Below are positions 1 to 5,005 of a DNA stretch of 6,981 bases, in pieces. The stretch is from Methylotenera sp. (GTDB lineage Bacteria > Pseudomonadota > Gammaproteobacteria > Burkholderiales > Methylophilaceae): assembly GCA_027310735.1 (NCBI GenBank), contig DAIDAH010000148.1:1-6981 (forward strand). The letters run 5' to 3'. The notes beneath the pieces are model-generated. The model made no database searches. It saw only the letters and a program-made list of their open reading frames with translations, and was not told where the DNA came from. Each line of letters begins with the position of its first letter. Within the stretch, counting starts at the first letter, position 1. A program made the position numbers and the translations under genes.

Positions 1-190
1 GTCCAGTTTCGTTGATATGCAGCGACTTACCGATACGATCAAACAACTGCAAATCAAACTGCCGCTCAAACTCGCCCAATGCTGTACTGGTGGCTGACTG
101 TGACAAAGATAACTCATCTGCCGCCCGCGTAACACTCTCGGTACGGCTGATCGCCACAAAGATTTCTAGTTGCCTCAAGCTGTATTTCAT
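1..190 (-). CDS. LysR-family transcriptional regulator, N-terminal part (runs off the left edge)
   Basis: The minus strand from an ATG at 190-188 encodes 63 residues beginning MKYSLRQLEIFVAISRTES and stays open to the window edge. This is the winged helix-turn-helix DNA-binding domain of LysR-type regulators: the LRQLEIFVAI opening helix, the TRAADELSLSQSATSTALGEFE recognition region at about residues 22-43, then the LFDRIGKSLHINETG wing. The effector-binding domain lies outside the window, so the inducer cannot be read. It is divergent from etfB across a 111-bp spacer that holds a LysR-type operator, which makes the etfBA-fpr operon its likely target (inference). The start has only a weak, close Shine-Dalgarno (GAGAAG directly before ATG). 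A possible functional parallel is FinR, the LysR regulator next to fpr in Pseudomonas, but orthology cannot be judged from this fragment. Confidence 0.93.
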   Translation of the reverse strand, partial: MKYSLRQLEIFVAISRTESVTRAADELSLSQSATSTALGEFERQFDLQLFDRIGKSLHINETG

Positions 191-207
191 CTTCTCACAC
201 CCATCAC

Positions 208-226
208 ATATCTGTTTTATAGATAT
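208..226. promoter_or_regulatory. LysR-type operator: inverted repeat with ATC-N9-GAT core
   Basis: ATATCT (208-213) and AGATAT (221-226) form a perfect inverted repeat around a 7-bp spacer. It contains ATC-N9-GAT (210-224) and the general LysR box T-N11-A (211-223). Its centre, at about 217, is about 65 bp upstream of the transcription start predicted from the promoter at 247-275, the canonical place for the LysR recognition site. It also lies 18-36 bp before the lysR start codon, so autoregulation is plausible. Binding is inferred, not shown. Confidence 0.72.
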
Positions 227-246
227 ATATAATCATTACAATCCAT

Positions 247-275
247 TTAACATATATTGTACTCGCCTATACAAT
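247..275 (+). promoter_or_regulatory. Predicted sigma-70 promoter of the etfBA-fpr operon
   Basis: TTAACA at 247-252 matches the -35 consensus at 5 of 6 positions. A 17-bp spacer separates it from TACAAT at 270-275, which matches the -10 consensus at 5 of 6. A start about 7 bp downstream (281-283) leaves a leader of about 20 nt containing the AGGAA Shine-Dalgarno at 291-295. A competing -10-like TATAAT at 228-233 has no acceptable -35. Confidence 0.6.
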
Positions 276-301
276 GCACAGCAATTGCAAAGGAAACTGT
301 C

Positions 302-1054
302 ATGAAAATATTAGTCGCAGTCAAACGGGTCGTCGATTACAACATCAAAGTACGCATCAAAGCAGATGGCTCAGATGTGGATATCGCTGGCGTAAAAATG
401 GGCATCAACCCTTTTGATGAAAACGCCATAGAAGAAGCATTGCGCCTGAAAGAAAAAGGCAACGCTAGCGAGGTTGTAGTGGTCTCAATAGGTAGTGCTG
501 CCAATCAGGATGTATTACGTCACACATTAGCGATGGGCGCTGATCGCGCAATTCTTTTGGAAACTGACGTAAACGTACAGCCGCTTGGTGTCGCTAAACT
601 ATTAAAAGCGATGATTGAGCGTGAACAGACCAAACTCATCATGCTAGGTAAACAAGCAATTGATGATGACGCAGGGCAAGCCGGACAAATGCTGGCAGCA
701 CTTTTGGATTACCCGCAGGGAACGTTCGCATCAACTGTACAAATTGAAGGCGATGAAATTGTGGTCACCCGTGAAGTAGATGGTGGTACAGAAACATTGG
801 CATTGACACTGCCAGCGATTATTACCGCAGACTTGCGCTTGAACGAACCACGCTTTGTGAAATTACCAAACTTGATGATGGCGAGAAAGAAACCGATTGA
901 AACGATCAATGCCTCTGAATTTGGCATTGATTTAAAGCCACGTCTTAACCTGCTCAAAGTCAGTGAGCCGCCAGCTAGAAAAGCTGGTATTAAAGTCGGC
1001 AGTGTCGAAGAGCTCATCAATAAATTACGTGCGCATGAAGGAATACAACTATGA
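302..1054 (+). CDS. etfB: Electron transfer flavoprotein beta subunit
   Basis: This 250-residue protein is the small subunit of the heterodimeric electron transfer flavoprotein. ETF is a cytoplasmic carrier that takes electrons from flavin dehydrogenases and usually passes them to the quinone pool through ETF:quinone oxidoreductase. The N-terminus MKILVAVKRVVDYNIKVRIK is typical of the family. Residues 155-175 fit the ETF-beta signature (V-x-R-x2-D-G-G-T-E, then P-A-I-I-T), followed by RLNEPRFVKLPNLMMARKKP. The length and this tail resemble housekeeping (group 1) ETFs rather than the FixA or trimethylamine-dehydrogenase-linked types. The ATG at 302 was preferred over an in-frame ATG at 257 because AGGAA (291-295) sits 6 bp before it and the family begins at MKILVAVK. 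It is the first gene of the etfBA-fpr operon; its partner dehydrogenase is not in the window. Confidence 0.96.
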   Translation: MKILVAVKRVVDYNIKVRIKADGSDVDIAGVKMGINPFDENAIEEALRLKEKGNASEVVVVSIGSAANQDVLRHTLAMGADRAILLETDVNVQPLGVAKLLKAMIEREQTKLIMLGKQAIDDDAGQAGQMLAALLDYPQGTFASTVQIEGDEIVVTREVDGGTETLALTLPAIITADLRLNEPRFVKLPNLMMARKKPIETINASEFGIDLKPRLNLLKVSEPPARKAGIKVGSVEELINKLRAHEGIQL

Positions 1055-1983
1055 CCATTTTGATTTTAGCCGAACATGACGGCCAGCAACTTAGCGCTGC
1101 AGTCCAGCAAGCAGTCACGGCCGCCCTGTTCTGGAACGCGCCTATCCATGTGCTAGTCGCTGGCAATGGTGTAGAACATATAGCAAAACAAGCAGCCTTA
1201 CTGGCTGGTGTTGAAAAGGTAATCCATGCTAATGCAGCCCACTTGGCACATCCATTAGCTGAAGATCTGGCAAAGCTGATACTGACTATTAGCGCTGAGT
1301 ATCAGGCTATACTGGCAGCACACTCTTCATTTAGCCGTAATGTGTTGCCACGCGTAGCGGCATTGCTTGATGTGGCAATGATTTCTGATGTGCTGGAAAT
1401 CACAGCGGAGAACACTTATGTCCGCTCAATATATGCGGGCAACATTCTTACTACGGTGCAGAGTACAGACACAATTCAGGTATTGACCATACACAGCAGC
1501 AATTTTGTAGCCGCTGGTTTTGGTGACTCAGCTGAAATTGTGCACATTGAAACGCCTGCTGCTTTTGGTAAAAGCCGTTGGTTGTCTGAGGTGCTTAGCC
1601 AGTCTGATAGGCCGGCATTAAGCTCGGCAAAAGTAGTGATTTCTGGCGGCAGATCGCTAGGCAGTGCGGAAAAATTTGAACAAGTATTATCACCGCTTGC
1701 AACCAAACTAGGCGCAGCCTTAGGCGCAACTCGCGCGGCTGTTGACGCTGGCTTTGCGCCAAACGACATACAAGTCGGCCAAACTGGCATCGTCGTAGCG
1801 CCTGAACTTTATATCGCAGTTGGCGTATCTGGCGCAGTACAACATACCTATGGCATGAAAGATAGCCGCATTGTTGTGGCAATTAACCAAGACCCAGACG
1901 CACCAATTTTCCAAGTAGCCGATTATGGACTGGTGGCGGATTTATTTATCGCGATCCCTGCCCTCACGGCGGCTATTCAATAA
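1051..1983 (+). CDS. etfA: Electron transfer flavoprotein alpha subunit
   Basis: This 310-residue FAD-binding large subunit of ETF has an N-terminal ETF domain (roughly residues 1-180) that packs on the beta subunit. Its C-terminal domain holds FAD. The FAD-domain landmarks are SGGRSLGSAEKF starting at residue 198 (Arg201 is the conserved flavin-contacting arginine), QVGQTG, and the ETF-alpha signature at residues 253-279 (LYIAVGVSGAVQH, then Gly268 and the segment ending VAIN). DPDAPIFQVADYGLVAD follows and is also typical. The start codon overlaps the etfB stop in ATGA (1051-1054), implying translational coupling and equal subunit production. AAGGA at 1038-1042 supplies a Shine-Dalgarno. 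The sequence is full length with no missing motif. Neither ETF:quinone oxidoreductase nor a dehydrogenase is encoded nearby, so the electron donor and acceptor remain open. Confidence 0.96.
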   Translation: MTILILAEHDGQQLSAAVQQAVTAALFWNAPIHVLVAGNGVEHIAKQAALLAGVEKVIHANAAHLAHPLAEDLAKLILTISAEYQAILAAHSSFSRNVLPRVAALLDVAMISDVLEITAENTYVRSIYAGNILTTVQSTDTIQVLTIHSSNFVAAGFGDSAEIVHIETPAAFGKSRWLSEVLSQSDRPALSSAKVVISGGRSLGSAEKFEQVLSPLATKLGAALGATRAAVDAGFAPNDIQVGQTGIVVAPELYIAVGVSGAVQHTYGMKDSRIVVAINQDPDAPIFQVADYGLVADLFIAIPALTAAIQ

Positions 1984-2003
1984 CACAAAAAAGACAATCA
2001 ATC

Positions 2004-2780
2004 ATGAGTAAATATGCTACCGAACGCGTATTAAGCGTTCACCATTGGAACGACAATCTGTTTAGCTTTAAAACCACCCGTGACCCGGGTTTACGATTTG
2101 AGAACGGACAGTTTGTTATGATTGGCCTCGAAGTCGATGTTCGACCACTGACCCGCGCCTACAGTATTGCCAGCCCAAACTATGAAGAGCATCTGGAGTT
2201 TTTCAGCATTAAAGTGCCGAATGGCCCACTCACCTCACGCCTACAACACTTGCAAGTGGGCGATGAGCTATTAGTGAGCCGCAAACCAACCGGCACTTTA
2301 GTCATTCAAGATTTGAAGCCTGCGAAAAACCTATATCTATTATCTACAGGTACAGGGCTAGCACCGTTCATGAGTCTGATCCAAGACATTGAAGTGTATG
2401 AGCGTTTTGAAAAAGTCATACTGATCCACGGCGTGCGCTATGTCAGTGAACTTGCCTATGCAGACTTCATCGAAAAAGAGCTCCCCAACAATGAGTTCTT
2501 TGGTGAGGAGGTCAGACAAAAATTGATTTACTACCCAACAGTCACCAGAGAGCAATTCTGCAATCAAGGGCGGCTAACCGACCTGATTAACTCAGGTAAA
2601 TTGTTCGAGGACATCGGCTTACCACCACTCAACCCTACCGATGATAGAGCAATGATCTGCGGCAGCCCACAAATGCTGGCTGATACAGAAACTATACTAG
2701 ATAACTTAGGATTCAAAGTATCAATTCGTATAGGTGATCCAGGTGATTATGTAATTGAGCGTGCCTTCGTAGAAAAGTAA
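2004..2780 (+). CDS. fpr: Ferredoxin/flavodoxin-NADP+ reductase, bacterial subclass I
   Basis: This 258-residue FAD enzyme exchanges electrons between NADPH and ferredoxin or flavodoxin in the cytoplasm. The N-terminal FAD domain carries RAYS (51-54), the R-x-Y-S flavin-binding motif, followed by KVPNGPLTSRL. The NADP domain carries STGTGLAPF (114-122), HGVR (142-145) and CGSP (219-222). The protein ends AFVEK (254-258). Length and tail match the Azotobacter-type subclass, in which the aromatic residue at 255 stacks on the flavin and is followed by a short extension. The gene begins 20 bp after etfA with only a purine-rich AAAAAAGA as possible Shine-Dalgarno, so it is probably cotranscribed with etfBA. 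No ferredoxin or flavodoxin gene is visible. Subclass I enzymes are often tied to oxidative-stress defence or reductive biosynthesis. Which role applies here is not readable, though the LysR neighbour recalls FinR-fpr. Confidence 0.95.
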   Translation: MSKYATERVLSVHHWNDNLFSFKTTRDPGLRFENGQFVMIGLEVDVRPLTRAYSIASPNYEEHLEFFSIKVPNGPLTSRLQHLQVGDELLVSRKPTGTLVIQDLKPAKNLYLLSTGTGLAPFMSLIQDIEVYERFEKVILIHGVRYVSELAYADFIEKELPNNEFFGEEVRQKLIYYPTVTREQFCNQGRLTDLINSGKLFEDIGLPPLNPTDDRAMICGSPQMLADTETILDNLGFKVSIRIGDPGDYVIERAFVEK

Positions 2781-2851
2781 TTCTTATCTGGAAGTTTTGG
2801 AAAAGTGGGGCATCATTAATTCACAGTTATTACACACAAATAGTAGTGAGT

Positions 2852-2866
2852 TAGATGTAACATCTA
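2852..2866. repeat. Short inverted repeat between fpr and the DUF2252 gene
   Basis: TAGATG (2852-2857) and CATCTA (2861-2866) form a perfect 6-bp inverted repeat with a 3-bp centre. It is A/T-rich and lacks a following T-tract, so it is not a convincing terminator. It might be an operator for the downstream gene. The remainder of the 2781-3010 spacer shows no clear promoter or terminator. Confidence 0.3.
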
Positions 2867-3010
2867 TTAGTTGAAACTTGTATCAGTCAACATGAGATGC
2901 GAATCATAGGCTCTGGCTGACGCAAACCTAACAACAATTTAAGTATTCAAATTATGCAGCTGAATGCTCTGATTGAAGTTGCCGAAAATCAAGAGATTAA
3001 AAGGTCAACA

Positions 3011-4213
3011 ATGAATATCCTCAAGCGAATCAGGGTAGCTAATTTAGGACGTGATCCTGAGCGGTTAGCAATGAAGTATCATGCCATGCGAACGAACCCA
3101 TTCGTATTTTTAAGAGGAACTTGCCACCTTTTTTATGATCGTCTGCCTAAAGATGGCATATTAAAATCTGCACCATTGACTTGGTGTTGTGGTGACTTGC
3201 ATCTGGAAAACTTTGGGAGCTACAAAGGTGATAATCGATTAGTGTATTTTGATATTAACGATTTTGATGAAGCAGCATTGGCTCCTGCAAACTGGGATAT
3301 ATCTCGTGTGATGACCAGCATACTAGTTGGAGCTCATACTTACGGTATTACTCCAGAAAATGCTTCGTTGTTATGTGCGCAATTTTTGGATGCTTATGCA
3401 ACGTTCCTAGCTTCAGGTAAAGCTCGTTGGATAGAAAGAGAAACAGCAGATGGGCTCGTCAAAATATTATTAGACCAATTACAACAACGTAAGCGCATTG
3501 ATTTTTTAAACGCAAGAACAATCAAAAAGGGTAAGTTGCGCCAGTTTAAACTGGATGGGAAAAAGACCTTACCGGTCACTAATGCGCAACGCAAGCAAGT
3601 AATGCACGCCATTGAACAGTTTGCAAAATCACAGGCACATCCTGAATTTTACGAAGTATTAGATGTAGCTCGCCGCATTGCAGGCACAGGCAGTCTCGGT
3701 GTTGATCGCTACACCATTCTTGTGCAAGGAAAAGGTTCTCCAAATCAAAACTATCTTCTGGATTTAAAACAAGCATTGCCATCATCAATTGCTCGTCATT
3801 TACCAAAAATTCAGCCAGTTTGGAATAATCAAGCTGAACGTGTCGTGACGTTACAACAACGCATGCAAGCCGTATCAATGGCTTTTCTACATTCTCTCGT
3901 CATAAATAATGAGGCCTATGTTTTGCGTGGACTTCAACCAATCGAAGATCGTGTTCCTATTGCAAAATATCATAATCATATTGAGTATTTGTCTGGTACA
4001 GTAAGATCAATGGCTCAATGTTTAGCATGGGCACAGTTACGGAGTTCTGGAAGACAAGGTTCAGCGATTGCTGATGAGCTTATTGATTTTTCTCAACGAA
4101 AGAAATGGCGTAACAAGATCACCATACTTGCTTATGAAATGGCCGCTCAGGTCAAATCAGACTGGGTCATTTACTGCGAGGAATATGATAAGAATATGTT
4201 TAAAAATAGTTAA
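3011..4213 (+). CDS. DUF2252 family protein (kinase-like motifs)
   Basis: This 400-residue protein of unknown function belongs to the DUF2252 family. Recognisable blocks, numbered from this start, are NPFVFLRGTCHLFYDRLP (29-46), CGDLHLENFG (60-69), YFDINDFDEAALAPANWDISR (79-99), GTGSLGVDRYTILVQGKG (225-242), LLDLKQA (249-255) and YVLRGLQP (303-310). G-D-x-H-x-x-N and D-x-N-D-F-D resemble the catalytic loop and metal-binding aspartate of aminoglycoside/choline-kinase-like folds. GTGSLG and Lys253 resemble a glycine-rich loop and ATP-anchoring lysine. Substrate and activity are unknown. An upstream in-frame ATG at 2954 would add 19 residues but has no Shine-Dalgarno. The chosen ATG has AAGG (3001-3004) 6 bp before it, and the first conserved block soon follows. 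No signal peptide or membrane segment is visible. The fpr gene ends 230 bp upstream, so independent transcription is likely. Confidence 0.88.
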   Translation: MNILKRIRVANLGRDPERLAMKYHAMRTNPFVFLRGTCHLFYDRLPKDGILKSAPLTWCCGDLHLENFGSYKGDNRLVYFDINDFDEAALAPANWDISRVMTSILVGAHTYGITPENASLLCAQFLDAYATFLASGKARWIERETADGLVKILLDQLQQRKRIDFLNARTIKKGKLRQFKLDGKKTLPVTNAQRKQVMHAIEQFAKSQAHPEFYEVLDVARRIAGTGSLGVDRYTILVQGKGSPNQNYLLDLKQALPSSIARHLPKIQPVWNNQAERVVTLQQRMQAVSMAFLHSLVINNEAYVLRGLQPIEDRVPIAKYHNHIEYLSGTVRSMAQCLAWAQLRSSGRQGSAIADELIDFSQRKKWRNKITILAYEMAAQVKSDWVIYCEEYDKNMFKNS

Positions 4214-4345
4214 ATGGCGTCGTCTAAGATTTTCTCGACATCGCATTGTGAGGAGTCAAAAATGGATGTCAGGCTTGTGTCAGGTTTAAGGAATAAAGTG
4301 GAGTTGTAGCAAAAACAGTCAACTACAAAACAGAGGATCTATATT

Positions 4346-4531
4346 ATGAAAAAATTATTATCATTATTTCTAGTACTTGCATTTGGTTTTGCTACTGCAT
4401 CAGCGATGGCCTGCCCAAAAGGTGAGGTACTGACAGGCGGCACAGGCAAGCATCATAAAGGCGGAACATGTGCACCAAAAGTAGCTAAAGACGTAGCACC
4501 AAAAGTAGCTAAAGATTCAGCGAAGAAATAA
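4346..4531 (+). CDS. Small secreted basic protein with Cys/His motif, function unknown
   Basis: This 61-residue precursor has a clear Sec signal peptide: MKK, a hydrophobic core LLSLFLVLAFGFATA, then ASAMA. Cleavage is likely just before Cys23, because AMA fits the small-residue rule. The mature chain of about 39 residues contains C23-P-K-G, GGTGKHHKGGTC (31-42) with a His-His pair and a second cysteine at 42, then a lysine/alanine tail with two tandem copies of APKVAKD plus Val/Ser (43-58). It has nine lysines against three acidic residues, so it is strongly basic. GAGGA at 4333-4337 gives a good Shine-Dalgarno 8 bp before ATG. A strong terminator follows. It may be periplasmic or extracellular; metal or nucleic-acid binding, or a Cys23-Cys42 disulfide, are guesses. 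I do not recognise a named family. Confidence 0.78.
   Translation: MKKLLSLFLVLAFGFATASAMACPKGEVLTGGTGKHHKGGTCAPKVAKDVAPKVAKDSAKK
4472..4519 (+). repeat. Tandem 24-bp in-frame duplication in the small secreted gene
   Basis: Two 24-bp units (4472-4495 and 4496-4519) share their first 20 bases exactly and encode APKVAKDV and APKVAKDS. The near identity at synonymous positions points to a recent in-frame duplication, so the copy number may vary between strains. Confidence 0.75.
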
Positions 4532-4558
4532 CTTTATTTATCAAAAAAATCTAGTTTT

Positions 4559-4585
4559 AAAAGGGGCAATTTATGCCCCTTTTTT
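4559..4585 (+). terminator. Rho-independent terminator after the small secreted gene
   Basis: AAAAGGGGCA (4559-4568) and TGCCCCTTTT (4574-4583) form a perfect 10-bp stem with loop ATTTA. A run of six T (4580-4585) starts within the stem base and continues past it. It lies 28 bp after the stop at 4531, so it ends the plus-strand transcript. Confidence 0.92.
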
Positions 4586-5005
4586 GTGTCTATTAGACTT
4601 AATTACATAATCGGTGTGACCTGCTCCCCACTTGCACTACCAATCTAAATTGAAATAAAGTCCACTTTTACCTACACGTATTCATCAATGGACTTTGAGC
4701 TATAAGCCAGAGAGTCAAAAACTTGATGCGAGGATTACTTCAATGGATACCTCCACATTAGATACCCCCACCCCTCCAATGGAGAGGTATCCATTGGTAA
4801 ACCAAAAAATTGCAAATGGTTTGGGGCTTTAGCCCCCTTGGAGTTCTGTCAATAACTGTACGCAATTAAAATACGCATGTCTCAAATATCCACTAAGCTG
4901 ACCGTCAGTTACAAAGACTCACCGACAACAGTCTACCCTTTGCGGAAGTCCGCTAATTAAGCACGAATGGCAGAAAATCCCCGTTAGCGGTCCCTCGACT
5001 TGTAA
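4586..5005. other. 420-bp intergenic region rich in inverted repeats, no gene recognised
   Basis: This region separates two convergent genes. Reading both strands I see only very short ORFs, none with both a start signal and recognisable protein character. It holds at least six inverted repeats: 4657-4664/4689-4696 (8 bp), 4741-4753/4784-4796 (13 bp), 4823-4828/4831-4836 (GGGGCT/AGCCCC), 4898-4902/4904-4908 (CTGAC/GTCAG), 4942-4946/4949-4953 (GCGGA/TCCGC) and 4950-4956/4984-4990 (CCGCTAA/TTAGCGG). It could be a relic of a mobile or repeated element, or a structured transcript. No canonical terminator for the minus-strand cyclic-di-GMP gene is evident here. Confidence 0.6.
4735..4800. repeat. 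Long inverted repeat, 13-bp perfect arms
   Basis: CAATGGATACCTC (4741-4753) is the exact reverse complement of 4784-4796. Beyond a two-base bulge the arms extend by TTAC (4735-4738) and GTAA (4797-4800). The 30-base loop contains a second CCAATGG (4776-4782) that can instead pair with CCATTGG (4791-4797). No T-tract follows on either strand, so it is not a standard terminator. A small transposon-like element or a switching RNA hairpin are both possible. Confidence 0.7.

Noticed and set aside
257..301. Upstream ATG extending etfB by 15 residues
   Set aside because: It overlaps the predicted -35/-10 region and has no Shine-Dalgarno. The ETF-beta family begins at MKILVAVK, encoded from 302.
12..305. 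Plus-strand open frame overlapping the LysR start and the spacer
   Set aside because: It runs antisense over the clear LysR helix-turn-helix and through the promoter region, and its product resembles nothing.
302..1983. FixAB-type or trimethylamine-dehydrogenase-type ETF
   Set aside because: Subunit lengths and the housekeeping-type motifs fit group 1 ETF better, and no fixC/fixX or amine dehydrogenase gene is adjacent.
2954..3010. Longer DUF2252 start at 2954
   Set aside because: It lacks a Shine-Dalgarno, while ATG 3011 has AAGG at a good distance. It remains possible, since the frame is open.
4262..4309. 15-codon ORF with a GAGGAG Shine-Dalgarno before the small secreted gene
   Set aside because: It is too short to judge and has no recognisable peptide character. 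It is kept only as a remark in a finding, not as a gene.
4346..4531. Small secreted protein as a lipoprotein with Cys23 as the lipidated residue
   Set aside because: The residues before Cys23 are A-M-A, which do not form a lipobox (no Leu/Val/Ile at -3), so ordinary signal peptidase I cleavage is more likely.
4743..4832. 29-codon ORF in the intergenic inverted repeat
   Set aside because: It lies almost wholly inside the hairpin arms and loop, its only upstream purine run is about 10 bp away, and the product is not recognisable.
4823..4836. GGGGCT/AGCCCC hairpin as a terminator
   Set aside because: The loop would be only two bases (or four with a shorter stem), and neither strand has a T-tract directly after it.
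4950..4990. Integron attC-like site because of GTTAGCGG with a paired CCGCTAA
   Set aside because: The full attC architecture (R''/L'' and L'/R' boxes with the spacer bulges) is not present, and there is no integrase or cassette array.
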